DNA of 64,000 nt from Dolomedes plantarius (taxonomy: Eukaryota > Arthropoda > Arachnida > Araneae > Dolomedidae), in the NCBI GenBank assembly GCA_907164885.2, contig OU015499.1, positions 145,590,812 through 145,654,811 of the forward strand, read 5' to 3'. Below the pieces are notes generated by a model. The model did not search any database, had not been told where the DNA came from, and saw only the letters and a list, made by a program, of their open reading frames with translations. Numbering within the stretch: the first letter of the stretch is position 1; the number at the start of each line of letters is the position of its first letter. The translations under genes and the position numbers were made by a program. This document shows positions 46,499-57,490 of this stretch, piece after piece.

Positions 46499-46730
46499 TG
46501 CTACAATATATTGGTAAAATATTGCCCTAATAAGCATTTTATATTACAGTGTGTAAATAGTTACAAACGACATTACAGACAATGGCGTTAAACATAGCTA
46601 CATACAATCTGCAAAACTTACCTGCACAAGTTCTGATGAACTTTCACCATCATGTGGGGAGAGATGTGGGTTATCATTTTTTACCCCTGAGGTCCTCATA
46701 TATATAAAACATACATTGTGTGTGTATATA
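46499..46730 (-). other. Possible exon of the host element with a splice donor
   Basis: The minus-strand frame RTSGVKNDNPHLSPHDGE, then SSSELVQ, is followed at about 46620 by GTAAGT. The phrase ggggtaaaaaatgataacccac here is the inverted copy of ggggtaaaaagtgataacccac at 45645. Coding status is uncertain. Confidence 0.3.
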
Positions 46731-48059
46731 CAGTATGCCCACTAAAGTCCCTTCCCACCCTCTTAACTTCGGAACGGCTGCTGTTATATTCATAAAAGTT
46801 GTATCTAGGTATAGTAAAGTAGCCATGAGCTATTGAATGAAACCACCTACCGCGCCACCTGGTGGAAAACTGCGGTGTTAGCATTCCTATCTCGAAAACG
46901 GAACGAGATAGGGTAAAAAAGTGATTTACAAAGTTGTAGAAAATGATCGATTAAGTACGAAAAGATACCTTGTGGACATGAATGAGAAGACTACAACGGT
47001 TAAAACGCGCATTTATTTTTTCGTGATTTCCTACACTGTGACGTGACAAAAGGATCTGAGAAAGAAAAAAACAACTAATTTTAACAATATACCTTTATTT
47101 GAGATGTTTAAACTTATCACCGTCAGCTACAATACACATTTGGATCCTCGATTGAATCTCACGTTGCACACGTTGGAGCATAGAGCGTGACACGTTGGCA
47201 CAAGCGTCCGTAATGCATCGTTTAAGGTCCTACAATGTTTGTGGAGGGGTCGCATACACCTGCTGTTTCAGTTATCCACGCAGGAAAAAGTCCAGTGGAG
47301 TTAGATAAGCGAACGTGGTGGCCACTCTTCGAAACTGCCATATCCAATTATTTGGACCCCGAATTCCTTGACGAGGTACTGCTTCACTGGAGATCTCAGG
47401 TTTGGAATACTCAGCCGTGACCACGAGCATCAACATACTACAACCCCAAGAAGGTGTCTCTTTTATAGCTGTCTCAGGTGAACAGGCGTGACGTTTCTTA
47501 AGTATTTGCATACTGAAAAATTTTCGAACACCAAGCGTAAGTTGCGTTGAGTTGATGCGACACTATTTTACACGATCTACGTATTGTCTACTCTGTTTAT
47601 AAAGACAATCAGTACAAGGATAAAACCCTCGAGGTTTGAACCGCGGTCCTTTTGATTGGGGATCAAAAGCGATATACCACTGTGCACATTGCGGTGTCGT
47701 GTTTTGCCCGAAAGATAATCATTTCTCCTTTCGTTCAAGTTTCTTGCCGTCACAGTGTAGGAAATCAAGAAAAAACAAATGCGCGTTTAACCGTTCTATT
47801 CTTTGCAATAATGTCCACAAGGTATATTTTCGTACTAAATCGATGATTTTCTACAACTTTGTAAATAACTTTTTTTCCCTATCTCGTTCCATTTTCGAGA
47901 TAGGAATGCTAACTCTGCAGTTATCCACCAGATGGCGCGGTAGGTGGTTTCATTCAGTAGCGCATAGCTACTTTACTATACCTAGACACCACTTTTATGA
48001 ATATAACAGCAGCCGTTCCGAAGTTAAGAGAGTGGGAAGGGACTTTAGTGGGCATACTG
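46731..48059. mobile_element. Mariner-like element with ~313-bp inverted repeats
   Basis: The ends CAGTATGCCCACTAAAGTCC and their inverted copy are TA-flanked. The inverted repeats run 46731-47043 and 47748-48059. Only a worn transposase remnant is left inside (47090-47511). A tRNA-like stretch on the minus strand (about 47620-47700; B-box-like GGTTCAAACC at 47633-47642, A-box-like gtggtatatcgc) may be a SINE insert. Confidence 0.9.
47090..47511 (-). pseudogene. Mariner-like transposase C-terminal remnant
   Basis: The minus-strand frame contains AYLTPLDFFLRG, the block with the third catalytic Asp. Past a stop it continues with fragments like CNVRFNRGSKC that match the usual QREIQ.RI..C end. 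The upstream part is unrecognisable. Dead. Confidence 0.65.
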
Positions 48060-48079
48060 TATATATATATATATATATA

Positions 48080-49490
48080 CACTCATGGACAAAAAAATTA
48101 GCGCACCAAGAAGGAGTCATCAAAATGAAACGAAATTTTACATACGTAATGACTACTTTGATATAAGTAAATGATAAGAAAATCAAAGAAAAAGGATAAT
48201 TTATTTCAGAGAAAAAGACAAAAGAACGGAGGAGTTAATACTCCGTTGGACCCCCTCTAGCGCGAATGCACGATGCGATACGATCGGGCATTGAGTCATA
48301 CAAGTTCTGTATGATGTCTTGAGACATTTCGTTCCATATTTGCTGTAACCTTGCCTCTAGTTCGTTCAAACTCGTGGGATGCCCAACTCGTCGTCCCAAA
48401 TGATCCCAGATATGCTCGATTAGAGACAAATCTGGGGATCGGGCAGGCCAAGGAAGGGTAGTAACAGTGCGGAGACACTCTTGTGACACCCTTGCCGTAT
48501 GAGGCCGAGCATTGTCTTGTTGAAAAATGGCTCCTGGGAGCCGTTGTATGAGTGGTAACACATGTGGTTGCAGTATTTCATGAACATACCGCTGGGCTGT
48601 CATGGTGCCACGGAACAATACTAGGGGTGACCGTGTATTGTAGGCAATGGCACCCCATACCATCACACCAGCTGTGGGAGCAATGTGTCGCTGTACAGCA
48701 AAGGCAGGATTGAAGCGTTCACCACGGGCTCTCCACACACGAACACGATTGTCGTTACTGCCGAGATTGAATCTGAATTCGTCGCTAAAGACGACCTGGT
48801 TCCATTCCGCTGCAGTCCAGTATCCTCGTGCGCGGCAAAACTGCAAACGGAGGCGTCGATGGGTGGGCGTCAAGGGCAGCACACGTAATGCGCGCCGCGA
48901 TACCAACTGTCCTGCACCCAGGCGCCTTCGTATGGTTCGAGAAGACACAGAGGCCCCTAGTGAAGGTGCTACCTGTGCCTGGATGGCGGCCGATGAAGCA
49001 GTTGGCTGTACGCGTGCATTTCTTACGATGTGGCGGTCTTCTCGACGACTGGTCTGTCGAGGGCGTCCTGAGCCATGGTCTTCGTGTACATGACATCTCT
49101 CGGGTCCACTGGTCCCAACACCTCCTCACAACACAATCAGAGCGGCCTAATTGACGAGCTACTCGCCTAGCTGACCACCCAGCTTCCATCATCCCGACGA
49201 TTCTCCCCCTCTCAAACTGCGACAACTGCTTATATTGTCTTCGAACACGGCGTAATGGCATGTCTATCTCAGCTCTTCCTTTGTAAATGATTCAGCACAC
49301 TCAAACAAGCTTTGGTTACCTGTTTTATACTCCACAGAGTACGATGTTAAACGCCCTCTACCGGCTATACGTAATGCGCAATCACGCTGCATTTCTAATC
49401 ATTTGCATATCTCCCCGACATGTACCTTCATTGCAAGTTTCGTTACGATTCCGCAATTATTTCTTGGTGCGCTAATTTTTTTGTCCATGA

Positions 49491-49493
<3 letters not shown>
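48080..49493 (-). mobile_element. Tc1-like element, near complete
   Basis: The ends CACTCATGGACAAAAAAATT and the inverted copy at 49493 are TA-flanked; 1414 bp. The left end shares a 20-bp (TA)n tract with the mariner-like element ending at 48059. The right end opens into a (TA)n tract of about 77 bp. It encodes one transposase with a single frameshift. Confidence 0.95.
48235..49261 (-). pseudogene. Tc1-like transposase, one frameshift from intact
   Basis: ATG at 49261 and stop at 48235 give the usual ~340-residue length. N-terminal helix-turn-helix: LSQFERGRIVGMMEAGWS and VARQLGRSDCVVRRCWDQW. The frame breaks inside a GRP-type AT-hook at about 49073-49077 through one extra base and resumes in the next frame with SSRTIRRRLGAGQLV. 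Catalytic blocks are VFSDEFRFNLG, FQQDNARPHTARV and ARSPDLSLIEHIWDHLG. I count 32 residues between the second Asp and the Glu, two fewer than the classical 34. The C-terminus RIASCIRARGG is intact. It is one of the best-preserved coding sequences in the window. Confidence 0.9.

Positions 49494-49570
<77 letters not shown>
49494..49570. repeat. (TA)n microsatellite
   Basis: About 77 bp of TA repeats directly at the end of the Tc1 element, followed by a degenerate TA-rich stretch to about 49610. Confidence 0.95.
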
Positions 49571-49573
<3 letters not shown>

Positions 49574-49619
49574 AGTGTATTTATTTATATGTATATATAT
49601 ACATATATAACAGTAATTC

Positions 49620-50948
49620 CTAACACTCTAACATTAAATCATCCATCTTAACCAGCCAGTAACAAAAAGAATACATGAAATCAATGACTGAGGAAAAAAA
49701 TAACTTAGCCATTGAAGTCTGTTATTTATGAAGCATAAAGAGTTATAAAGAACACATAACTGAAACAACGTTACCAAACACTACTTTTCAATATTTATAA
49801 TTCAAAGCAATAACAAGTAAGGTTTAGCAGGCATATTATTAGGAAAAAATCTACTTGCTGAATGTTACATTATTTACATAAATAGATACAACATAAAAAA
49901 GCTGTTAATAAATATTAAATAAAGAATTTGAAGAGTATTACTTCCACTAACTGTATGATATAAAAACAATGCAAGACAAATAAATCATTTCATGCTTTAT
50001 ACTTTAAGAGTGCTGCTTTAAACTAAGTTTGATAACACACTAATATTAAATCAAACAATCCCATCAAAAAACCAGCCAGCAGCAAAAAAGATGCATGAAA
50101 TCAATGGCTGAAAATATACTTAGCCATAAAGTGTGTCAGTAATCTCATAGTTTCATGGATTGAACTGAAAAGAAATCTACATAGAATAGATTGACTTAAA
50201 TCTATCCTACTCAGACACCCATTCAGTTTTAAGGGAAGGAAATCCAGTACACACGTAAAGAAATTAATAAAAGCATACATCTACCACAGTAGAAATCTAC
50301 AAAATGTACATCAGTCATAGGATACATGAAAAACAACAATACAGCAATTTATCAACTTTAAGAACCCTTTCAATCTGAAAAGTGGATTATAGTGCTTTAA
50401 GAATGTTACCATACAAATATTTGAGGAAAATCGAGTGAACAATAAGGTACATACGTAGTTTTACAGTAATAATTTTTATCGAAAGGGACATTTTAATACC
50501 GTTACCATCAGCGACACATTCAAATTGTAAACACAATGTCACTACAGATAAATCTGTGTTACTGGGAATAAAATCTACTTACAAATTCATCTTAGAATAT
50601 GCTAGAATATCCACATAAACAGAAACAACATTAAAAAACTATTCACAAACACTAAATAAAAAATTTCAAGAATATCCCTTTCTCTGAGCCTATCTTTCAC
50701 AGCGATAGGCTTAGAGGAATGGAATTTTAAAACACCTTCTGCTCTTATTCTTGCACGAAATTATATTCCTCAATTTTTGTGGTAGGGTATTTTTTGCTCC
50801 TTCACCGATTTTAGGACGTGCAGGGAGATAATATTCATTAGTTTAAGAGATATTAATAGTTGTTTTTCCGTCTTATGGGAGAATAACATGGGCCGCGATT
50901 GCAGAGGTGCCCAACATGGCGGACGTGACGTCACACTTCGACCGCGTA
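49620..50948. repeat. Right arm of the long inverted repeat
   Basis: Reverse complement of 40797-42430 (without the MITE pair). A sub-block (tgaaatcaatg.ctgaaaa..a...tagccat) occurs twice in this arm, at about 49675-49715 and 50095-50130, but once in the left arm. Confidence 0.9.
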
Positions 50949-51742
50949 CACGCCATCGGAGTGAGGCGGCCATCTTGGAGACCTTTGGGGAACAAAAGTA
51001 GGAAACCCTATGGAGATTAGCATTGCCTTCTTTTTGCGGAGACTCTTGCTCGAAACCTATCCATACTTAAAGAAATTCCTACTATGTAAACCTTAGTTTA
51101 TTCCAAATCTGCAATTTTTCATGAAAATTACGCCTGAATACATTCTTTTTATTGAGAAAAACAATAAATATTATTCACTTTCGAATTTCACTTTGCCAAA
51201 CACTGCCTAGTAGGCGATTAGCTTATTGAAATAGAAAATTATGATAACGCTTGTATCATAACCTTCTAAATCAAAGATGCCAAATCATTTTGGGATTGTT
51301 TAGATTAATTCATTTCCGATGTCTGTTAGCCGTGTACAATGACAACTTACGATATTTGTTCTTTTTTCAGCGGGAATTTAAATTTAATAAAACGAGGGCA
51401 AGATGTTTTGAAGTCTTCCCACTTCGAGTCGTTTTATTACGACCCGTGTGGGATAATACGTGCATGTGTTCATGCATCAATGAAAAATGAAACGAAAAAT
51501 GAGAATTCTTAGAAACGGGTAATTGTAGAATAGAAAGACAGAAGACTTCCTCTTACCCGTGACTTTGCAGCGTACAGAAACTTTTTTCGCTTTCGCAAAA
51601 AATGCAATCTATGATTTCAAATTTTAAAAAATATTAACACGTTAAATATGATAATATAAATATATTTACTGACATATATAAACACACACAATCAGAGATG
51701 GATAGATGGATATTGAGATATATGTTCGGTAAAAAACATTAT

Positions 51743-51775
<33 letters not shown>

Positions 51776-51786
51776 ATATATATATA
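50949..51786. other. No gene recognised; simple repeats at the end
   Basis: Unassigned up to 51745, then (TC)n, (TATC)n and (TA)n runs to 51786. Confidence 0.6.
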
Positions 51787-52924
51787 CAGTCAAACCTCGA
51801 TATGTCGAACTTGAAGGGAGAGACAAAAAAATTCGAAATATCGAAAATTCGAATTATCGAAAATCGCATGTTATCAATAAAAATAGTGAAAATAAAAGCT
51901 TTTTTACATACCTTTTTAAAAAGTGATCCATATTTTTATTTTAATAAACACTATTTACAAAATTCTTTGAAAAAAGATTCAATTGTTGTTTGCTTCAGAA
52001 AAGAGTCTGAAATTTTATCTATTACACTAAGTGGACAATGGCTTTAAATGTGTTCTCTTACCTATTTGGTTGACATTCAACATATCTTCTCAAAGCGTCT
52101 ACTGCAAATAGTCCTTCTTTGTTTGTCACATTAGGTGGCAAATGGTGGATTTCGTCCTCCTCTTCTTCTGATAATACACAAGAAACTTTCGTCTGACGGA
52201 TGATGTCATTGTCCTCCCACTGACCACACACTATTACCGTATCATCTACGATGACAAAGTCATTAAATTCCATGTTATCGAGGTGCATGAGCATTGAGGC
52301 TCTAGCTTGAATGCAAGACAGCACAGGCATGCATTCACACCTGCAATTTTTTTTCTTTCACTCCTTGTTGCAATGATAATAAATTCTACAATCTTCTTGG
52401 AAGCCACCCACCTCTTGATTTTTGCCAATGCCTTAATTTCCTGTTTTGTTAAAACCACCCCAACCCCTCTAGAAAGTAACCTTGGAGAATAAAAGGAGAA
52501 AAAATAAAAGAAAGGATCGATGGTCACTGCATATGCATGGCACCTAACTGAAACGAGATAAGAAAACAATAAACAAGAATTTCAAATCCCATCTTGGAGG
52601 ACAAGAGAAATGGTCATTTCACTGTGTTATCTTCCGTCTTTATATCCCTTCTTTTTAAAGTTTATACAGGGTTTTACCACTGTAATGTTTGAATAGCTTT
52701 TCTATTTTTTAGAAATTTCTATTTTTTGGAAATTATTTTTTGTTTTTATAAAAAATCTTTCCTCCATTCATGGAAAAAATTCAAGTTATCGAGGGATGAG
52801 CCAAAAAAAATTCGCCAAATCAAGGTTTTTTTAACATTGAGTGCATAGGAAATTTTAGGGAATTTTTATTTCTTCGAGATATCGAAAAATTCGCGAAATC
52901 GAGGTTCGAGTTAGCGAGGTTTGA

Positions 52925-52927
<3 letters not shown>
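51787..52927 (-). mobile_element. pogo/Tigger element, internally deleted
   Basis: Ends CAGTCAAACCTCGATATGTCG and gcgaggtttgactg are inverted and TA-flanked; 1141 bp. Sub-terminal cgaaatatcgaaaattcg-like repeats are typical of the group. The interior keeps only the C-terminal end of the transposase. Confidence 0.85.
52058..52330 (-). pseudogene. Tigger-type transposase C-terminal tail
   Basis: The 90-codon minus-strand frame ends LSEEEEDEIHHLPPNV, then TNKEGLFAVDALRRYVE. The acidic run followed by (T/S)..EAL.AL..LRR..E is the usual tail of pogo/Tigger transposases. The DDE domain and CENP-B-type DNA-binding domain are missing. The frame at 52246-52569 upstream gives no clear match. Confidence 0.6.

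Positions 52928-52987
<60 letters not shown>
52928..52987. repeat. (TA)n microsatellite between two transposons
   Basis: About 60 bp of TA with the Tigger end on the left (52927) and a Tc1 end on the right (52988). Confidence 0.95.
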
Positions 52988-52990
<3 letters not shown>

Positions 52991-54398
52991 TGCTGGCCAC
53001 CCAAATTGCAACACCACGTAAGACAAGAGATATCACAACAAAATTTATTTTGTAGATAACATGTTGACCAAGTATCAAATGATTAAATTTATAGACTTCT
53101 GTGAAGTGTGGTTCCTGTCAAAATCAGTAGCCAGAGTAGCCGCCATTATTGGAGATCACCGCTGCCACACGCCTCGGCATTGATTCAAAGAGACTTTGGA
53201 TGAGTTCTTGGGGTACAGCAGACCAAGCAGCTTCCACACGTTGCCAAAGTTGATCTGCTGTGGCAGCTGGGGATGGAATCTGGGTCAATCGTAGAACAAC
53301 CATGGACCACATGTTTTCTACCGGCGACAGATCCGGAGAACGAGGCGGCCAGGGAAGCAATTCCATCTGGCGATTGACGAAGAACCGTTGGACAATGCGT
53401 GCCACGTGTGATCGCGCATTATCCTGTTGAAATATGGCTGCGGGAAAGCCCTGAAGGTAAGGAAGGACAACTGGCTCCAACACCTCGGAGATGTAGCGCT
53501 GGCTGTTTAAAGTACCGGCAATGCGTACTAGAGGTGTGCGAGAGTGATATCCAATACCGCCCCATACCATAATACCCGGTGCAGGACCAGTGTGGCGGTG
53601 CATAACGCAGCTGTTCAGCATCCTCTCTTCACGGTGTCTCCAGACTCGAATGCGACCATCGTGGTGTTGCAGACAGAAGCGTGACTCGTCAGTAAAGACA
53701 ATTTCATTCCATTCTGCCGTCCACATCCTTCTGTTATCGCACCATTGGCGGCGGAGACGTCTGTGGTTCTGCATGAAGGGTAGACAAAGCAATGGACGTC
53801 TTGTGGACAGACAACTCTGCTGTAAACGGCGTCGAATGGTACTCGCAGACACTGGATGATGCGTTACAGACTGCATGTGCTGTGCTATGGTTCATGATGT
53901 GACTGAGCGATCTGTCACTGCCATGCGCACAATTTGCCTGTCATCACCTGAAGTGATGCGCTGAGGTGGATGCGATCGAACACGCCAGTCCGTCGTACCC
54001 TCCTGCATCCAACGATCATATATCCGCATTACAGTTGTTTGGTTTCGTCCAACACGACTACCGATTTCCCTGAAAGATAATCCACAATCTCGGTAGGTCA
54101 CTATCCTTCCTCTGTCGAACTCGGATACTTGATCAAAAGATGATCGCTGTTTTCGACGAGGCATAATTGATCGTTTTTTTTTGAAAAAACCACAAGAAAA
54201 ACACAATTGCCGGACTTGAAATCGTCGAAATCTCCAAGCCTCAAATAGCGCTTTGAAGTGGCGCCACAGGCGCGCGTGATGTGCGTCTGCGCTGAAATTC
54301 TAATCATTTGCATATCTCACCTCCGCTAATGCATGTTGTAAATTTCATGTTATTTGCATGTTTCCTTCAGGGTGTTGCATTTACAGTGGCCAGCAGTG
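52988..54398 (-). mobile_element. Tc1-like element (CACTGCTGGCCACCC family), complete
   Basis: Ends CACTGCTGGCCACCCAAATT and gtggccagcagtg are inverted and flanked by TA tracts; 1411 bp. The closest relative in the window is 55150-56554. Confidence 0.95.
53124..54164 (-). pseudogene. Tc1-like transposase (DD34E), one stop codon from intact
   Basis: ATG at 54164 (MPRRKQRSSFDQVSEF) to the stop at 53124 gives 346 codons before the stop. The only break is TGA at 53892-53894, where the related copy at 55286-56322 has CGA (Arg) in VTS/TSRTIAQHM. Helix-turn-helix: EFDRGRIVTYRDCGLSFREI and RNQTTVMRIYDRW. Catalytic blocks are IVFTDESRFCLQHHDG, FQQDNARSHVARIVQRF and PRSPDLSPVENMWSM, with 34 residues between the second Asp and the Glu. 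The change at the stop is a C-to-T at a CpG. I also considered the upstream TTG at 54206, but MPRRK fits the family better. Confidence 0.92.
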
Positions 54399-54418
54399 TA
54401 TATATATATATATATATA

Positions 54419-54460
54419 CTAGCATTATTGCCCGGTGTTGCCCGGGGTACATATATAGAT
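54419..54460 (-). mobile_element. Helitron 3' end, minus strand
   Basis: Read on the minus strand, cccgggcaacaccgggcaa forms a hairpin and is followed shortly by CTAG (54419-54422) and T. The element would extend to the right. Its 5' end was not identified, and the Tc1 at 55150 may interrupt it. Confidence 0.55.
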
Positions 54461-55149
54461 ATAAAATTGACTTGAAGTGGACGACTGTGAAGCGGAAAAA
54501 GTTGACCAAGTATTTAAACTTTTGGAACTTTTTTCAACGTCTAAAGAATTTCTCTTCTTTTCTTTCCTTTTCGTAGCGCCACTTTGATACATACGTTTCA
54601 TGTCGACACAACTGACTAGTGCACTAACAACAACATACACTGACTGAGAGGTGTAGTGGTAGGATGAAAACCGCCAAACTATTTGAAACAACTGTTTTTC
54701 ACTAAACAACGAACTGTTTTTCTGAACTAGCCCAAACACTTGGAAATGTTTGATCTGAGGATCAGACTTCTTGTTCTCTAATTTCAAGTGTTCTAAGATC
54801 ACAACAGAACTTAATATAAAAAGAACAAATGTAAACTGGTAATGTTTTAACTGTTTTTAATTTTCTTCCGTTCTCGATCCGGGCTCAAGAACGCTATCGA
54901 CTCTTCTCGTTCTTGAACGGAAACAACAGTTCACGACAAAGGGATCCACAATTTACGTTTTTCTTCTCTTCTTTCAAACAATAAAAATGTCCATTTATTT
55001 CAGTTAAAACTGATTTTAGATCCCTATAAAAACTCAAGTAATTAAACATATTTTTAAAATTATGGAAACTTTTAAATATGTGTATAGTGTAATCTGTAAT
55101 CCAGGTAAAACACTTCAATTAAAAACGTTTTCCGTTTCAATATAAAATA
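54461..55149. other. Unassigned, possibly Helitron interior
   Basis: Phrases such as aacaactgtttttcactaaac resemble the sequence duplicated at 56697-57345, so these may be parts of one element split by the Tc1 insertion at 55150-56554. Confidence 0.4.
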
Positions 55150-56554
55150 CACTGCTGGCCACCCAAATTGCAACACCAAGAAAGACAAGAGATATCACAA
55201 CAAAATTTATTTTGTAGATAACACGTTGACCAAGTATCAAATGATTAAATTTATAGACTTCTGTGAAGTGTGGTAACTGCCAAAATCAGTAGCCAGAGTA
55301 GCCGCCATTGTTGGAGATCACCGCTGCCACACGCCTCGGCATTGATTCAAAAGAGACTTTGGATGAGTTCTTGGGGTACAGCAGACCAAGCAGCTTCCAC
55401 ATGTTGCCAAAGTTGATCTGCTGTGACAGCTGGGGATGGAATCTGGGTCAATCGTAGCGCAACCATGGACCACATGTTTTCTATCGGCGAAAGATCCGGA
55501 GAGCGAGGCGGCCGGGGAAGCAATTCAATCTGGCGATTGACGAAGAACCGTTGGACAATGCGTGCCACGTGTGGTGGCGCATTATCCTGTTGAAATATGG
55601 CTGTGGGCAAGCCCTGAAGGTAAGGAAGGACAACTGGCTCCAACACCTCGGAGATGTAGCGTTGGCTGTTTAAAGTACCGGTAATGCGTACTGGAGGTGT
55701 GCGAGAGTGATATCCAATACCGCCCCATACCATAATACCCGGTGCAGGACCAGTGTGGCGGTGCATAACGCAGCTGTTCAGCATCCTCTCTTCACGGTGT
55801 CTCCAGACTCGAATGCGACCATCGTGGTGTTGCAGACAGAAGCGTGACTCGTCAGTAAAGACAATTTCATTCCATTCTGCCGTCGAGATCCTTCTGTCAT
55901 CGCACCATTTGCGGCGGAGACGTCTGTGGTTCGGCGTCAAGGGTAGACAAAGCAATGGACGTCTTGCGGACAGACCACTCTGCTGTAAACGGCGTCGAAT
56001 GTTACGCGCAGACACTGGATGATGCGTTACAGACTGCATGTGCTGTGCTATGGTTCGTGATGTGTCTGAGCGATCCGTCACTGCGCAAAATTTGCCTGTT
56101 ATCACGTAAAGTGGTGCGCTGAGGTGGATGCGATCGAACACGCCGGTCCGTCGTACCCTCCTGCATCCAACGATCACATATCCGCATTACAGTTGTTTGG
56201 TTTCGTCTAACGCGACTACTGATTTCCCTGAAAGATAATCCACAATCTCGGTAGGCCACTATCCTTCCTCTGTCGAACTCGGATACTTGATCAAAAGATG
56301 ATCGCTGTTTTCAACGAGGCATAATTGATCGGTTTTTTTTTGAAAAAACCACAAGAAAAACACAATTGCAGAACTTGAAATCGTCGAAATCTCCAAGCCT
56401 TAAATAGCGCTTTGAAGTGGCGCCACAGGCGCGCGTGATGTGCGTCTGCGCTGAAATTCTAATCATTTGCATATCTCACCTCCGCTAATGCATGTTATAA
56501 ATTTCATGTTATTTGCATGTTCCCTTCAGGGTGTTGCATTTACAGTGGCCAGTG
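55150..56554 (-). mobile_element. Tc1-like element (CACTGCTGGCCACCC family), second full copy
   Basis: Starts at 55150 after TA and ends cagtggccagtg at 56554, 3 bp shorter in the terminal repeat than the copy at 54398. Otherwise co-linear with 52988-54398. Confidence 0.95.
55286..56322 (-). pseudogene. Tc1-like transposase, two frameshifts
   Basis: ATG at 56322, equivalent of 54164. A 4-bp deletion near 56080 (ctgcgcaaaattt against ctgccatgcgcacaattt) shifts the frame in the linker. One extra A near 55350 shifts the C-terminus, so the open frame ends at 55347. The Arg codon that is a stop in the 53124-54164 copy is intact here (TSRTIAQHM). Catalytic blocks FTDESRF, FQQDNAPPHVARI and SPDLSPIENMW are all present. 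Confidence 0.92.
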
Positions 56555-56696
56555 TATATAAAACTATTTTTGAATTAAAAGTAAAAATATATTAATTAGT
56601 TATAAATGTGATTTTTTTGAAAAAATTTCTCATTTTTCCGCTCCGAGATTAAAAAGAACGACTACAATGAAATTATTTGTTTCTGTTTCTGTTACA

Positions 56697-57345
56697 ACAG
56701 AAAACAGACTAGATTGGGATACCGAGTCTGGACTTCCCGTTTCTTCTTTTCGTCAACCTGTTTTTTTAAACAGTTTTTCCAAACAGTTGTTACAATTCAG
56801 CAAACAGTTCGTTTAGATTTGGTAAAAACAGCGATGTATCAGTCGCTTCCCTTCACCAGCGACTCGTCGCCACACATCGGTGGCAATAATACTCGTACGT
56901 ATGCAGACTGACTGTTCTAACTTACTGCTGTGCTAAGAGTAAACATTAACTGGCGTTTTAACAACAGCTTAAAATTGATTGTACACGCGTAAACTTTCTG
57001 GGAAAAAGTAAAATGACTGTTACAAAAGAACAGAAAACAGACTAGATTGGGATACCGAGTCTAGACTTCCCGTTTCTTCTTTTCGTCAACCTGTTTTTTT
57101 AAACAGTTTTTCCAAACAGTTGTTACAATTCAGCAAACAGTTCGTTTAGATTTGGTAAAAACAGCGATGTATCAGTCGCTTCCCTTCACCAGCGACTCGT
57201 CGCCACACATCGGTGGCAATAATACTCGTACGTATGCAGACTGACTGTTCTAACTTACTGCTGTGCTAAGAGTAAACATTAACTGGCGTTTTAACAACAG
57301 CTTAAAATTGATTGTACACGGCTAAACAACCTGGGGAAGAGTAAA
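56697..57345. repeat. Direct duplication, 333-bp offset
   Basis: The sequence from aaaacagactagattggg (56701) returns at 57034 almost unchanged for about 300 bp, then drifts (gtacacgcgtaaac against gtacacggctaaac). It is a recent tandem duplication. The unit does not start TG or end CA, so I do not call it an LTR pair. Confidence 0.9.
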
Positions 57346-57420
57346 ATACCTCTAGTGCAACTAATTATAACGTAGTGTAGTTAAAAAAGTACCTGAGTAA
57401 TAAACACACAAACCACATGG

Positions 57421-57490
57421 TTTGGGGCCCCCTTGGGTCGGGGGCCCTCGGTGATCGCCGATCAGCCGACCTAGCCAGTCCGGGCCTGAT
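57421..57490. other. GC-rich fragment, possible hAT-type end
   Basis: ggggcccccttgggtcgggg and agtccgggcctgattctg resemble the ends of the small hAT element at 23996-24449. No second end or target duplication was identified. Confidence 0.35.

Larger units (their letters stand above)
40797..50948. mobile_element. ~10-kb THAP/ISL2EU-type element with very long inverted repeats
   Basis: The left arm (40797-42430) and right arm (49620-50948) are reverse complements over more than 1 kb, beginning at tacg.g.t.gaag.gtgacgtcacgtc near each outer end. Between them lie remnants of a THAP plus DDE_Tnp_4 transposase (minus strand, 43330-44900), several unassigned kb and three younger insertions (46088-46498, 46731-48059, 48080-49493). 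A MITE pair (41066-41419) sits in the left arm. The outer limits and target duplication are not certain. Alternatively, two separate copies in opposite orientation flank the transposase. Confidence 0.7.

Noticed and set aside
48647..49154. Plus-strand frames of 108-148 codons over the Tc1 element
   Set aside because: Antisense shadows of the minus-strand transposase, which has all the catalytic motifs.
56697..57345. Possible LTR pair
   Set aside because: The repeated unit lacks TG...CA ends, a primer binding site and any internal genes; a simple tandem duplication explains it.
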